From Aliiroseovarius halocynthiae (GTDB lineage Bacteria; Pseudomonadota; Alphaproteobacteria; Rhodobacterales; Rhodobacteraceae), in the NCBI RefSeq assembly GCF_007004645.1, contig NZ_ML660020.1:248001-312000 (forward strand): a DNA stretch of 64,000 bases, written 5' to 3'. Positions 8,584-18,821 of the stretch are shown piece after piece (positions within the stretch are counted from its first letter, which is position 1; the number at the start of each line of letters is the position of its first letter). A program made the position numbers and the translations under genes. Under the pieces are notes generated by a model, which had not been told where the DNA came from, made no database searches, and saw only the letters and a list, made by a program, of their open reading frames with translations.

Positions 8584-11500
8584 AGACCTCTTCTACATCC
8601 ATCACGTCATTCAGCGACTTCAGCGCACCTTTAACCAGCGGGTTCAACGGGAAGGATTGACCCAATGTCATTTCAACCTCGCCAGGTAGGCTAGGATCCA
8701 TCAGGCAGACCGAGACTTCGCCAGGCCGGGCATTCCGCGCATTTTGGGTAGCATTTTGCAATACCGAAGCCACCTGCGGCAGCGCTGCTGCGCTTTCCAG
8801 ATACAGTTTCAACGCCATCCCCCCCACATCTGACACCACATTGTCGATGGGCGAGATCGAGCGAGCGAGAAGTTTAAGCTGATCAGCCTCCATAGTGGCT
8901 TCGACCGTCACAACGACATTGGCACCGGTTTCCAGATGATCGCGGCATTTCTCCAAAACGTCCGAGAAAATCGTGACCTCGTATTGTCCGGTGGGGTCAG
9001 TTAGCTGAGCGAAGGCAAAGCGATTGCCCCGCGCAGATTTACGCTCCTGCCGGCCAGCGACGGTGCCAGCAAGCTTCGCCACCATAGCCCCACGTTCAGA
9101 TTTCTTTTCAAGCTCTTGCAGGGATAGTACCTGTTTACGCTTCAGCGCGGCCATGTAGTCGTCCAGTGGGTGGCCGGACAGATAGAAGCCAATGGCCTTC
9201 TGTTCTTCCGCCAGCCGTTCGCTGGGTAGCCAGTCGCCCACGGGGGACAGGCGCGGTTCGGGCAGGTCGTCGCCAGCTTCGCCAAACAGAGATACCTGAT
9301 TAGACGCGCGCTGCTCGAAGATCGCGGCCGAGTAGCTGACCAAACCATCAAGGCTGTCAAAGATGCGGCGGCGGTTTTTGTCGAGCTGATCGAAAGCGCC
9401 GGCACGGGCCAGCATTTCCATCGGGCGTTTACCGACGCGTTTCAGGTCAACCCGACGGGCGAAGTCAAAGAGCGTCGCGAAGGGCTTGTCGACGCCATCC
9501 ACTTTGCGACCCTCGACGACCAGTTTCATCGCCTCGATGCCCACGTTCTTCAATGCACCCAGACCATAGACAACCTTCCCGTCCTTCACGCTGAAAGTTT
9601 CGAGCGAGCGGTTCACGCAGGGCGGCACGATCTCGATATCCATGCCGCGCCGTACTTCGTTGGCGTAAACTGACAACTTGTCGGTCAGGTGAATATCGCA
9701 GTTCATCACGCCAGCCATGAACTCGACAGGGTGGTTGGCTTTCAGCCACGCGGTCTGATAGCTGACCACCGCGTAGGCGGCGGCGTGGGATTTGTTGAAG
9801 CCGTAGTTGGCGAATTTTTCCAGAAGGTCGAAAACTTCCGACGCCTTCTTGGCAGGTACGCCGTTTTCGGCAGCACCCTTTTCGAACTTCGGGCGTTCGG
9901 CGTCCATCGCCTCTTTAATCTTCTTACCCATCGCGCGGCGCAGCAGATCGGCGCCGCCAAGCGAATAGCCCGCCATGACCTGCGCAATCTGCATAACCTG
10001 TTCCTGATAAACGATAATACCCTGAGTTTCCTCAAGGATATGGTCGATCAGGGGGTGGACGGATTCAATCTCGCGCTGGCCATTCTTGACCTCGCAATAG
10101 GTCGGGATGTTCTCCATCGGGCCGGGACGATAAAGCGCCACCAGCGCCACGATGTCCTCGATACAGGTGGGTTTCATGCGCCGCAGCGCGTCCATCATGC
10201 CCGTTGATTCCACCTGGAACACGGCGACGGTTTTCGCGGCGGCGTAAAGTTTGTAGGTCGGTTCGTCATCCAGCGGGATGGCGTTGATTTCATTCACCGC
10301 GCCTTCGGGCGGATCGTAGAGTTGATCGCCATTCGGACCCGTATGGATGTCACGCCCCTGCCCCCGGATCAGATCCACAGCATTCTGAATGACGGTCAGG
10401 GTTTTCAGACCCAGAAAGTCGAACTTCACCAGCCCGGCTTGTTCAACCCATTTCATGTTGAACTGTGTCGCGGGCATGTCCGACCGCGGATCCTGATAGA
10501 GCGGGACCAGCGCGTCGAGCGGTCGGTCGCCGATCACAACACCCGCCGCGTGGGTCGAGGCATTGCGCAGCAGCCCCTCGATCTGTTGGCCGTATGTCAG
10601 AAGGCGGTCGACGACCTCTTCCGCGCGGGCTTCTTCGCGCAGACGGGGCTCGTCTTTCAACGCTTTCTCGATGGAAACGGGCTTTACGCCCTCGACCGGG
10701 ATCATCTTGGACAGGCGATCCACCTGCCCGTATGGCATCTGCAACACGCGGCCCACGTCGCGCACGGCGGCTTTCGACAAAAGCGCACCGAAGGTGATGA
10801 TCTGCCCCACCTTGTCGCGACCATACTTCTCTTGAACGTAGCGAATGACTTCTTCGCGCCGGTCCATGCAGAAGTCGATGTCGAAGTCCGGCATCGATAC
10901 ACGTTCAGGGTTCAGGAAGCGTTCGAACAGCAGTGAATAGCGCAAGGGATCGAGGTCGGTGATCAACAGGGCATAGGCCACAAGGCTGCCCGCACCCGAG
11001 CCACGGCCCGGCCCCACCGGGATACCCTGTTCTTTGCCCCATTTGATAAAGTCGGCAACGATCAGGAAGTAGCCGGGGAAGCCCATCCCTTCGATGATGC
11101 CCAGCTCAAAATCGAGCCGCTCTTTGTATTCCTCGACGCTGACCGCATGCGGAATCATTGAAAGGCGATATTCCAGACCTTCTTCAGCCTGTCGACGCAG
11201 TTCGGCCACTTCGTCATCTGCGAATTTCGGCAAAATCGGATCCCGGCGATAGGCCATAAAGGCGCAGCGCTTTGAGATTTCCACTGTGTTTTCAATCGCC
11301 TCGGGCAGATCCGCAAACAGCGTGATCATTTCTTCGGGCGTTTTGAAATAGTGCTGAGGCGTCAGACGGCGGCGGCCGTCCTGTTGGTCCACATAGGCGC
11401 CTTCCTTGATGCAAATCAGCGCATCATGGGCTTCGTAAAGTTTTTGTGCGGGGAAATAGACATCATTGGTCGCAACCAGCGGAATGCCCATCTCATAGGC

Positions 11501-12097
11501 CATTTCGACAAAGCCACGTTCCGTCAGACGCTCGGGTTCCGCGGGCTTGCCGCCCTCGCCCGGATGGCGCTGAAGTTCGACATACAGGCGGTCGCCATAG
11601 GCCGTGTGCAGGCGGCGCATCAGAGCCTCGGCCTTATCGCGCTGGCCGTTTTGCAGGAACTGACCCACTGGGCCTTCTGCACCGCCGGTCAGACAGATGA
11701 CACCGGCGGAGTTGGCCTCGAGATCCTCCAATGTGACCTGAGGAAGCCCACCGTCCTTATCTACATAAAGGCAGGTGTTCAGACGCATCAGGCCTTCATA
11801 GCCTTCCTCGTTCTGAGCCAGCAGAACCACAGCGGCGGGGGCTTTGAGCGCCTCGCCGGGCGCGGCAGGATCAAAGCAGACATCAACCTGACATCCGATG
11901 ATCGGCTGCACACCTTCGTCTGCGGCAGTGACCGAAAACTCCAACGCCGCGAACATGTTGTTCGTGTCCGTCATGGCAACTGCGGGCATATCATGCGCAG
12001 CACAAAGGCCGGGCAACTTCTTAACCGGGACTGCGCCTTCCAGAAGCGAGTATTGCGTATGGGTGCGAAGGTGGATGAATCGGGGTTGGCTGCTCAT
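8582..12097 (-). CDS. dnaE: DNA polymerase III alpha subunit
   Basis: Replicative C-family polymerase of 1171 residues. The N-terminal PHP domain starts with RTHTQYSLLEGAVPVKKL. Catalytic aspartates lie in PDFDIDFCMDRREEV near residue 402 and in VKFDFLGLKTL near 555. The helix-hairpin-helix region and the OB-fold (VTIFSDVLEKC near 1045) follow, with a C-terminal tau-binding-type end. Length and order agree with proteobacterial DnaE1. Its 3' end abuts the hairpin at 8481-8583 and it is transcribed away from the VOC gene. Nothing looks damaged. Confidence 0.97.
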   Translation of the reverse strand: MSSQPRFIHLRTHTQYSLLEGAVPVKKLPGLCAAHDMPAVAMTDTNNMFAALEFSVTAADEGVQPIIGCQVDVCFDPAAPGEALKAPAAVVLLAQNEEGYEGLMRLNTCLYVDKDGGLPQVTLEDLEANSAGVICLTGGAEGPVGQFLQNGQRDKAEALMRRLHTAYGDRLYVELQRHPGEGGKPAEPERLTERGFVEMAYEMGIPLVATNDVYFPAQKLYEAHDALICIKEGAYVDQQDGRRRLTPQHYFKTPEEMITLFADLPEAIENTVEISKRCAFMAYRRDPILPKFADDEVAELRRQAEEGLEYRLSMIPHAVSVEEYKERLDFELGIIEGMGFPGYFLIVADFIKWGKEQGIPVGPGRGSGAGSLVAYALLITDLDPLRYSLLFERFLNPERVSMPDFDIDFCMDRREEVIRYVQEKYGRDKVGQIITFGALLSKAAVRDVGRVLQMPYGQVDRLSKMIPVEGVKPVSIEKALKDEPRLREEARAEEVVDRLLTYGQQIEGLLRNASTHAAGVVIGDRPLDALVPLYQDPRSDMPATQFNMKWVEQAGLVKFDFLGLKTLTVIQNAVDLIRGQGRDIHTGPNGDQLYDPPEGAVNEINAIPLDDEPTYKLYAAAKTVAVFQVESTGMMDALRRMKPTCIEDIVALVALYRPGPMENIPTYCEVKNGQREIESVHPLIDHILEETQGIIVYQEQVMQIAQVMAGYSLGGADLLRRAMGKKIKEAMDAERPKFEKGAAENGVPAKKASEVFDLLEKFANYGFNKSHAAAYAVVSYQTAWLKANHPVEFMAGVMNCDIHLTDKLSVYANEVRRGMDIEIVPPCVNRSLETFSVKDGKVVYGLGALKNVGIEAMKLVVEGRKVDGVDKPFATLFDFARRVDLKRVGKRPMEMLARAGAFDQLDKNRRRIFDSLDGLVSYSAAIFEQRASNQVSLFGEAGDDLPEPRLSPVGDWLPSERLAEEQKAIGFYLSGHPLDDYMAALKRKQVLSLQELEKKSERGAMVAKLAGTVAGRQERKSARGNRFAFAQLTDPTGQYEVTIFSDVLEKCRDHLETGANVVVTVEATMEADQLKLLARSISPIDNVVSDVGGMALKLYLESAAALPQVASVLQNATQNARNARPGEVSVCLMDPSLPGEVEMTLGQSFPLNPLVKGALKSLNDVMDVEEV

Positions 12098-12143
12098 CTG
12101 ACCAAGTTAGACCAGCACCGGGTTGGACGAAAGAGAGAGTGCG

Positions 12144-12503
12144 TTATCCTGCCGATAGAATTTCGATCCGGTTGCCAAATGGATCGTCGGTATAGAACCG
12201 CCGCATTCCAGGCAGGTTATCATCCCAGCGCACCGCGTACCCAGCGTCGAGCAGCCTTTCTGCCAGACGATTGATTTGATCACAGCACATGGCAGGGTGT
12301 GCTTTGCGGGCGGGGGAGAACGGCGTTTCAACACCAAGATGCAGGCGGATAGCGCCCTGCTGAAACCAGACGCCTCCTCGGCTGGCCAAAGGCTCGGGTT
12401 TTGGTTCCTCATCCATCCCAAGCACATCACCATAGAAGGCGCGGGCTTTCTTTCCCTGACCAGCGGGCATCGAAAGTTGTACGTGGTGCAAGTTGGTCAG
12501 CAT
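12144..12503 (-). CDS. VOC (glyoxalase/bleomycin-resistance fold) family protein
   Basis: A 119-residue small enzyme-fold protein. ATG at 12503 begins MLTNLHHVQLSMPAGQ; the frame extends upstream, but homology does not. The histidine of LHHVQ and the FYTDDPFGNRIEIL ending are classic VOC features and probably part of a metal site, with RLHLGVE as the middle strand. Substrate cannot be told from sequence. It is divergent from xdhA and shares the intergenic region holding the tandem repeat at 12538-12557, so it may be co-regulated with purine genes. Confidence 0.82.
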   Translation of the reverse strand: MLTNLHHVQLSMPAGQGKKARAFYGDVLGMDEEPKPEPLASRGGVWFQQGAIRLHLGVETPFSPARKAHPAMCCDQINRLAERLLDAGYAVRWDDNLPGMRRFYTDDPFGNRIEILSAG

Positions 12504-12537
12504 GTTGAAACCTAACATCAATTTCGCACAATGCTTA

Positions 12538-12557
12538 TTGCATACAATTGCATACAA
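12538..12557 (+). promoter_or_regulatory. Tandem 10-bp operator candidate upstream of xdhA
   Basis: The 10-mer TTGCATACAA occurs twice with no gap. Each copy is itself an imperfect dyad, TTGyATrCAA. The site lies 35 bases from the VOC start and about 160 bases upstream of xdhA. Dyads of the TTGTATACAA type are typical of GntR/FCD regulators, so binding of such a protein is inferred; no regulator gene is adjacent. Confidence 0.55.
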
Positions 12558-12715
12558 AATCAACCACTGCATCACAGCAAACCCAAGACTTGACCCCACC
12601 CCCCTTTCCCGGCTTTCCTATAGGACACAAAAACATACCCCCGCGCGCCTTCTACGCCGCATCGAAGACGCAGATACCGGGGCCACCAACAGGGTATGGC
12701 GGCAGGATGAAACAC

Positions 12716-14077
12716 ATGAACATCACCTTTCTTCTGAACGGAGAGAGCGTGACCCTGCGCGATGTTGATCCCACGCAATCCACATTGAACTGGCTGCGCG
12801 AAGCCAAGGGTCTGACCGGCACGAAAGAAGGCTGTAACGAAGGCGATTGCGGGGCCTGTACGGTCATGCTGCGCGACGCGGATGGGGCGCGAGCAGTCAA
12901 TGCTTGCATCCTGTTTCTGGGACAACTGGACGGGAAATCTGTCACCACGGTCGAAGCATTGGCTGACGGCAAAGACCTGCACCCTGTGCAACAGGCGCTG
13001 GTGGACGAACATGGATCGCAATGTGGGTTTTGCACACCGGGAATCGCGGTGTCGCTGGCGACAGCACACTTGAACGGAGACCGGGCGCATGATGATGTTT
13101 TGGCCGGGAACCTGTGTCGCTGCACAGGCTATGCGCCCATTGTGCGGGCGGCAGAAAAGGCCGCCACGGCCCCCGTTCCCAATAGTTTCGCACAGGCACC
13201 TAACCTTCCTGACACGGCTGCGGATGCGATGCGCCCCAAAAGCTCGGACGCTTTGGCACAGGCGCTGATGCAGCATCCTCACGCAACCTTGGTGGCAGGT
13301 GCAACAGACGTCGGCCTGTGGTCGACCAAAGCCCTGCGCGACATTCGTCCGGCCATCTTCCTGAATGGCGTCGACGATCTGAATAAGATCGACCTCACAG
13401 AGCAGCACATCCATGTCGGCGCAGGTGTCAGCCTCGAAGCGCTGCGCCACGTGATGCAGGATCACCACCCGCATTTCGCCGAGATGCTGCGCAGGTTTGC
13501 CTCGCTTCAGGTGAGGAATGTCGCGACGATCGGCGGCAATATCGCCAATGGCTCGCCGATCGGGGACGGGCCGCCGCCTCTGATCGCCCTGGGCGCAGTG
13601 CTGCATTTGCGGCGCGGGGATGTCAGACGGCAGATCGCACTAGAGGATTTCTTCATCGACTATGGCAAGCAGGACCGCCAGCCGGGCGAATTTGTCGAGG
13701 CGATCTCGATCCCGCGCGGCCCGGGCAATCTGCGTGTCTATAAACTTTCGAAGCGGTTCGATCAGGATATTTCCGCCGTATTAGGCGCATTCAATATTGC
13801 GGTCGAAGACGGCAAGGTGTCGACGGCGCGTATTGCGTTTGGCGGCATGGCCGGCACACCAAAGCGGGCCAAACATGTTGAAGCGGCGCTGATCGGGCGG
13901 TCATGGGAGCTGGAAACAGTTGAAAACGCCGCACAGGCCTTCACCAAGGATTACACACCCATGACAGACATGCGTGCCTCGGCCGACTACCGGATGCGTA
14001 CCTGTCAGAACATGCTGATCCGCTGTTTCCATGAAGGTCACGGGACCGAAACCTCGGTACTGGAGGTGTCAGTATGA
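12716..14077 (+). CDS. xdhA: Xanthine dehydrogenase small subunit (2Fe-2S and FAD)
   Basis: Carries electrons from the molybdenum centre to NAD during oxidation of hypoxanthine and xanthine to urate. ATG at 12716 (MNITFLLNGE) is preferred because GGCAGG lies nine bases upstream; ATG at 12707 would put that site in contact with the start. Domain order is a plant-type ferredoxin (CNEGDCGACTVML near residue 40), an all-helical second 2Fe-2S domain (CGFCTPG and CRCTGYAPI), then a FAD domain (LVAGATDVGLW; RNVATIGGNIANGSPIGD). Its stop overlaps xdhB as ATGA. About 453 residues, usual for XdhA. Confidence 0.95.
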   Translation: MNITFLLNGESVTLRDVDPTQSTLNWLREAKGLTGTKEGCNEGDCGACTVMLRDADGARAVNACILFLGQLDGKSVTTVEALADGKDLHPVQQALVDEHGSQCGFCTPGIAVSLATAHLNGDRAHDDVLAGNLCRCTGYAPIVRAAEKAATAPVPNSFAQAPNLPDTAADAMRPKSSDALAQALMQHPHATLVAGATDVGLWSTKALRDIRPAIFLNGVDDLNKIDLTEQHIHVGAGVSLEALRHVMQDHHPHFAEMLRRFASLQVRNVATIGGNIANGSPIGDGPPPLIALGAVLHLRRGDVRRQIALEDFFIDYGKQDRQPGEFVEAISIPRGPGNLRVYKLSKRFDQDISAVLGAFNIAVEDGKVSTARIAFGGMAGTPKRAKHVEAALIGRSWELETVENAAQAFTKDYTPMTDMRASADYRMRTCQNMLIRCFHEGHGTETSVLEVSV

Positions 14078-16350
14078 GCGCAGGAACCTCTTTGCCCCAT
14101 GACGCCGCCGCCCTGCATGTGACAGGTGCCGCGCGCTATGTGGATGACATTCCGATGCCCGCGAACTGTTTACATCTGGCGTTTGGACTTTCGTACCAAG
14201 CGCGGGGGGTGATCACCCACGCTGACCTGTCAAAGGTGCGCGACGCCGACGGCGTCGTCGCAGTCCTGACCGCCGCCGATCTGCCGTTTGAAAATGACGT
14301 TTCGCCCTCGATCCATGACGAACCTTTGTTGGCGCAGGGCGAGGTCTTCTATCACGGACAGCCGATCTTTCTTGTCGTCGCAACCAGCCATCTGGCGGCA
14401 CGCAAGGCCGCGCGTTTGGGGCAGATCACAATTGATCCGCGCCCGGCGATCCTGACCATTGATGACGCGATGGCCGCAGACAGTCGTTTTGAAAACGGAC
14501 CTGTGATCTGGTCACGCGGCGGCGCAGCCACGGCAATGGAGACCGCCCCACATATCATCGAAGGCCAGTTCGAGATGGGCGGGCAAGAGCATTTCTATCT
14601 TGAAGGTCAGGCCGCATTGGCAGTGCCGCAAGATGATGGGGATATGCTGGTCCAAAGCTCGACCCAGCACCCGACAGAGATCCAACACAAGGTCGCCCAT
14701 GCCATCGGCGTCCCCATGCACGCCGTGCGGGTCGAAACGCGCCGGATGGGCGGCGGCTTCGGTGGCAAGGAAAGCCAAGGAAATGCGCTGGCGGTCGCCT
14801 GTGCGGTGGCTGCGCGTCAGACCGGTCGCCCTTGCAAGATGCGCTATGACCGCGACGACGATATGGTCATCACCGGCAAACGGCACGACTTCCGCATCAG
14901 CTATCGTGCGGGCGTGGATGATGACGGCCGGCTGGTCGCTTTGGACGTCACGCATCTGGTACGCTGTGGCTGGGCGCAGGATCTTTCGCTGCCTGTCGCG
15001 GATCGGGCGATGTTGCATGCGGACAATGCCTATCACCTTCCGGATGTGCGGATCGAAAGCCACCGGTTGAAAACACACACGGCCTCGGCCACGGCGTATC
15101 GCGGCTTTGGCGGACCACAGGGTGTCTTCGGGATCGAACGCATTCTAGACCATGTCGCCCGCGCGCGTGGGTTGGACCCGATGGATGTGCGGCGAGTGAA
15201 TTATTACCATGACGGGCAGACCACCCATTATGGGCAGGAAATCAACGGGTTCCACATCCCGGCAATGACAGATGCCTTGCTGGAACGCGCAGGTTTTGCG
15301 CAGCGCCGGGTAGAGGCCGATGCATTCAACGCCGAAAATCCTGTGTTGAAAAAGGGGCTGGCGCTGTCCCCTGTGAAATTCGGGATCAGCTTTACGCTAA
15401 CGCACCTGAACCAGGCGGGCGCGCTGGTGCATGTGTATCAGGACGGCTCGATCGCAATGAACCATGGCGGGACCGAAATGGGACAGGGCCTGTTCCAGAA
15501 GGTCGCGCAAGTGGCCGCGCGGTGCTTTGGTGTTCCAATGGATCTGGTAAAGATCACCGCGACAGATACAGGGAAAGTGCCCAACACCTCGGCCACGGCA
15601 GCGTCATCTGGGTCGGACCTGAACGGGATGGCTGTGCAGAAAGCCTGCCTAACTATTCGCGAGCGGATGGCCGAGCATCTGGCGCAAATCTGGCAATGCA
15701 CGCCTGCGGAAGTCACATTTGCTGACGGTCAGGTCCATGGCCCCGCGCAAAGTGTCACCTTCCAAGAGGCTGCAAAGCTGTCCTATGAGGCGCGGGTCAG
15801 CCTGTCGGCCACTGGGTTCTATAAGACGCCCGAAATCACATGGGATCGCGTCAAAGGACAGGGGCGGCCGTTTTTCTATTTCGCCCATGGTGTGGCGTTG
15901 ACCGAAGTGGTGATCGACACGCTGACCGGCGAAAACCGTGTTTTGCGCGCGGATATCCTGCATGACGCGGGCACCAGCCTGAACCCGGCCTTGGATATCG
16001 GGCAGGTCGAAGGCGGCTATGTGCAGGGTGTGGGCTGGCTGACAACCGAGGAACTGGTCTGGGATGACAAGGGCGTCCTGCGCACCCATGCGCCGTCAAC
16101 CTACAAGATCCCGGCCTGTTCCGACCGTCCGCGCGTCTTTAACGTGGACCTGTGGGATCAGCCCAACCACGAAGACACGATCTTCCGGTCCAAGGCAGTA
16201 GGCGAGCCACCCTTTATGCTGGGCATCTCGGCATGGCTGGCTTTGGCCGATGCTGTGGCGGCCTGTGGCCACGGGTTCCACGGCATGAACGCACCCGCGA
16301 CAGCAGAAGAGGTTCTGTCCGCCGTGGAAAGGGTCCGCGATGGCGATTGA
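14074..16350 (+). CDS. xdhB: Xanthine dehydrogenase large subunit (molybdenum cofactor)
   Basis: The 758-residue catalytic subunit binds the molybdopterin cofactor. The glycine-rich cofactor loop MGGGFGGKE lies near residue 228, the region AYRGFGGPQG near 345 carries the substrate-positioning arginine of the family, and the catalytic glutamate is in AVGEPPFMLG near 710. The N-terminal segment HVTGAARYVDDIPMP is typical. It overlaps xdhA by four bases and xdhC by eleven, indicating a single translation-coupled unit. Confidence 0.95.
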   Translation: MSAGTSLPHDAAALHVTGAARYVDDIPMPANCLHLAFGLSYQARGVITHADLSKVRDADGVVAVLTAADLPFENDVSPSIHDEPLLAQGEVFYHGQPIFLVVATSHLAARKAARLGQITIDPRPAILTIDDAMAADSRFENGPVIWSRGGAATAMETAPHIIEGQFEMGGQEHFYLEGQAALAVPQDDGDMLVQSSTQHPTEIQHKVAHAIGVPMHAVRVETRRMGGGFGGKESQGNALAVACAVAARQTGRPCKMRYDRDDDMVITGKRHDFRISYRAGVDDDGRLVALDVTHLVRCGWAQDLSLPVADRAMLHADNAYHLPDVRIESHRLKTHTASATAYRGFGGPQGVFGIERILDHVARARGLDPMDVRRVNYYHDGQTTHYGQEINGFHIPAMTDALLERAGFAQRRVEADAFNAENPVLKKGLALSPVKFGISFTLTHLNQAGALVHVYQDGSIAMNHGGTEMGQGLFQKVAQVAARCFGVPMDLVKITATDTGKVPNTSATAASSGSDLNGMAVQKACLTIRERMAEHLAQIWQCTPAEVTFADGQVHGPAQSVTFQEAAKLSYEARVSLSATGFYKTPEITWDRVKGQGRPFFYFAHGVALTEVVIDTLTGENRVLRADILHDAGTSLNPALDIGQVEGGYVQGVGWLTTEELVWDDKGVLRTHAPSTYKIPACSDRPRVFNVDLWDQPNHEDTIFRSKAVGEPPFMLGISAWLALADAVAACGHGFHGMNAPATAEEVLSAVERVRDGD

Positions 16351-17311
16351 TCTGCCTCAGCTAGACCGCACCATACAAGCGCACGGCCCGGTCGCACGGG
16401 TCGTCGTGGCCGATACCTCCGGTTCCACCCCGCGCGAAGTCGGTGCGGCGATGTTGGTCTGGGACGGTGGGCAATCCGGCACGATTGGCGGAGGAGAGCT
16501 GGAGTATCGCGCAGCCCAAGACGCCCGCGCGCAGCTTAAGAAAGGGCGGCCCGCTAGCACGGCCCGCCTGCCACTTGGCCCCGCGCTTGGACAATGCTGC
16601 GGCGGAGCCGTCACTATCGTGACCGAGATTTATCAGGCGGAAGACGTGGCGCGATTGGCAGACCTTCCTATTCACGCACGCGCGGTCAGCGGTCCCGACA
16701 ATGCGCCGCTGGCTGTCACGCGGGCCGTGGCGCATGCCCGCAATCAAGGCGTGATGCCGCCCCCCGAATTCATCCAGGGTTGGATGGTCGAACCCGTTGC
16801 GCGCCCTCAAGCACCGGTTTGGATCTATGGGGCGGGTCATGTCGGGAGCGCGCTGGTGCACACCCTTTCCCCCCTGCCCGATCTGGCCATCACTTGGATC
16901 GACGTCGACACGCCACGGTTCCCGGACGACGTGCCCGAAGGCGTCACCTGCCTGCCTGCGCCCGACCCAACCAAGGCGGTTTCTCTTGCCCCCGCTGACG
17001 CGCATCATCTTGTTCTGACCTATAGCCATGTGATGGATCTTGAGATCTGCCATGCGATTCTTTCGCATAAGTTTGCCAGCGCCGGATTGATCGGATCCGC
17101 CACCAAATGGGCGCGTTTCAGAAAGCGGCTGGTCGATTTGGGCCACGGTTGCACAATAATTGATCAAATCGACTGCCCAATCGGGGATCCGAGCTTGGGA
17201 AAACACCCGCAGGCCATTGCTCTGGGGGTTGCGACCGCGCTAGTTAAATGCGTGGCACAAAAGAATAATCATGACAGGGGACGTGCTTTTGACAGGGGAT
17301 ACGCGCCATAA
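16340..17311 (+). CDS. xdhC: Xanthine dehydrogenase accessory protein XdhC
   Basis: Chaperone that binds and protects the molybdenum cofactor, promotes its sulfuration and hands it to XdhB. The 323-residue protein has the N-terminal XdhC domain with STPREVGAAMLV, IGGGELEYRA and the cysteine pair GQCCGGAV, followed by a C-terminal Rossmann-like domain beginning VWIYGAGHVGSAL near residue 155. The start overlaps xdhB. Its 3' end overlaps the next gene if that gene starts at 17271. Confidence 0.94.
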   Translation: MAIDLPQLDRTIQAHGPVARVVVADTSGSTPREVGAAMLVWDGGQSGTIGGGELEYRAAQDARAQLKKGRPASTARLPLGPALGQCCGGAVTIVTEIYQAEDVARLADLPIHARAVSGPDNAPLAVTRAVAHARNQGVMPPPEFIQGWMVEPVARPQAPVWIYGAGHVGSALVHTLSPLPDLAITWIDVDTPRFPDDVPEGVTCLPAPDPTKAVSLAPADAHHLVLTYSHVMDLEICHAILSHKFASAGLIGSATKWARFRKRLVDLGHGCTIIDQIDCPIGDPSLGKHPQAIALGVATALVKCVAQKNNHDRGRAFDRGYAP

Positions 17312-18821
17312 GAATGCGCTAATGACGTTAGAGGGGCTAACCAAAGCCTATCCCGGCGTCGTGGCCAACGATCAGGTTTCCTTTTCGCTGCTACCCGGCG
17401 AGGTGCATGCGCTATTGGGTGAGAACGGCGCGGGGAAATCCACGCTTGTTAAAATGATCTATGGGCTGGTGAAGCCTGACGCGGGTCAAATGACCCTGAA
17501 TGACGCGCCCTTCAGCCCCGTAAATCCAGCCGCCGCCCGCGCCTCTGGCGTCGCGATGGTATTTCAGCATTTCAGCCTGTTTGAAGCCTTGTCGGTGGCG
17601 GAAAATATCGCGCTTGGCATGGACAACCCGCCCTCGACGCGCGAACTGGCCAGCCGCATCCGCGAGGTTAGCCAAGCCTATGGTCTGCCGCTGGACCCTG
17701 ACCGGATCGTGGGCGATCTGTCGGCAGGGGAACGCCAGCGGGTCGAAATCATTCGCTGTCTTTTACAAAACCCCAAGCTTCTGATCATGGACGAACCAAC
17801 CAGTGTTCTGACCCCGCAAGAGGTTGAAATCCTGTTCAAAACCTTGCGAAAACTGACCTCGGAAGGCACATCGATCCTGTATATATCGCACAAGCTGGAA
17901 GAAATTCGGTCACTGTGCGAACACGCCACGATCCTGCGTCATGGCGTGGTGGTCGACACGTGCGACCCGCGGGAAAAATCGGCGCGTGAGCTGGCCGAGC
18001 TGATGGTCGGTGACAAATTGCATGTCCCCACACGCGAGGCGGCAGAACCCGGCGCGGTGGCGTTGTCTTTGTCCGGCGTCTCGATGCCGTCGCCAAGCGA
18101 GTTCGGCACCGATTTGCGCAATGTTACGCTTGAGGTCCGTAAGGGCGAAGTGCTGGGGATTGGCGGCGTGGCAGGCAACGGGCAGGACGAACTGCTTGCG
18201 GTCATGTCAGGTGAAGCTCGGGCCCGCGAGGGATCCATCACGCTGGCCGGGGACGAAATCGGAACCCTGCCGCCGGGCGCAAGGCGCGCGCGCGGGTTGC
18301 TGACAGCCCCCGAGGAACGGCTGGGCCATTCGGCAGCCCCTGAAATGAGCCTGACCGAAAACGCGCTTTTGACTGGGGCCGTCCGTGAAAAGCTGGTGGA
18401 TCGCGGGTTCCTGCGTTGGAACAAGACCGAAAAATTCGCGCGCCGTATCATCGAAGCCTTCGACGTCCGCACCCCCGGCCCAGACAATGCGGCCGGTTCT
18501 CTGTCGGGCGGAAACTTGCAGAAATTCGTCATCGGTCGCGAAGTATTGCAAGACCCGGATGTTTTGGTGGTGAACCAGCCCACGTGGGGCGTGGATGCTG
18601 CTGCGGCAGCGGCCATCCGGCAATCTTTGCTGGATCTGGCGCAAAAAGGCGCGGCGGTGATCGTGATCTCGCAGGATCTGGACGAGCTGATGGAAATCTC
18701 GGATCGGTTCACAGCATTGAACGAGGGACGGCTGGCCCGCCCGGTGCCCACGCAGGGGCTGAGTGTCGAAGAAATCGGCCTGATGATGGGTGGCGCAGAA
18801 GGTGACGAGGTGGCCGCATGA
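17271..18821 (+). CDS. BMP-type purine/nucleoside ABC transporter, double ATPase subunit
   Basis: A 516-residue protein with two nucleotide-binding domains. The first has Walker A GENGAGKS, signature LSAGERQRVEI and Walker B LLIMDEP. The second has a degenerate Walker A (GGVAGNGQDE) but an intact LSGGNLQKFVIGRE signature, as usual in ATPases partnered with BMP binding proteins and Rbs-like permeases. The start is uncertain: ATG at 17271 overlaps xdhC by 41 bases with only a weak AAGA upstream, while ATG at 17322 gives MTLEGLTKAYPG with no clear ribosome site. The position directly after xdhABC points to uptake of purines or nucleosides. Confidence 0.9.
   Translation: MTGDVLLTGDTRHKNALMTLEGLTKAYPGVVANDQVSFSLLPGEVHALLGENGAGKSTLVKMIYGLVKPDAGQMTLNDAPFSPVNPAAARASGVAMVFQHFSLFEALSVAENIALGMDNPPSTRELASRIREVSQAYGLPLDPDRIVGDLSAGERQRVEIIRCLLQNPKLLIMDEPTSVLTPQEVEILFKTLRKLTSEGTSILYISHKLEEIRSLCEHATILRHGVVVDTCDPREKSARELAELMVGDKLHVPTREAAEPGAVALSLSGVSMPSPSEFGTDLRNVTLEVRKGEVLGIGGVAGNGQDELLAVMSGEARAREGSITLAGDEIGTLPPGARRARGLLTAPEERLGHSAAPEMSLTENALLTGAVREKLVDRGFLRWNKTEKFARRIIEAFDVRTPGPDNAAGSLSGGNLQKFVIGREVLQDPDVLVVNQPTWGVDAAAAAAIRQSLLDLAQKGAAVIVISQDLDELMEISDRFTALNEGRLARPVPTQGLSVEEIGLMMGGAEGDEVAA

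Noticed and set aside
8405-8689. 94-residue open frame after slyX
   Set aside because: It runs through the palindromic element into the 3' end of dnaE on the opposite strand.
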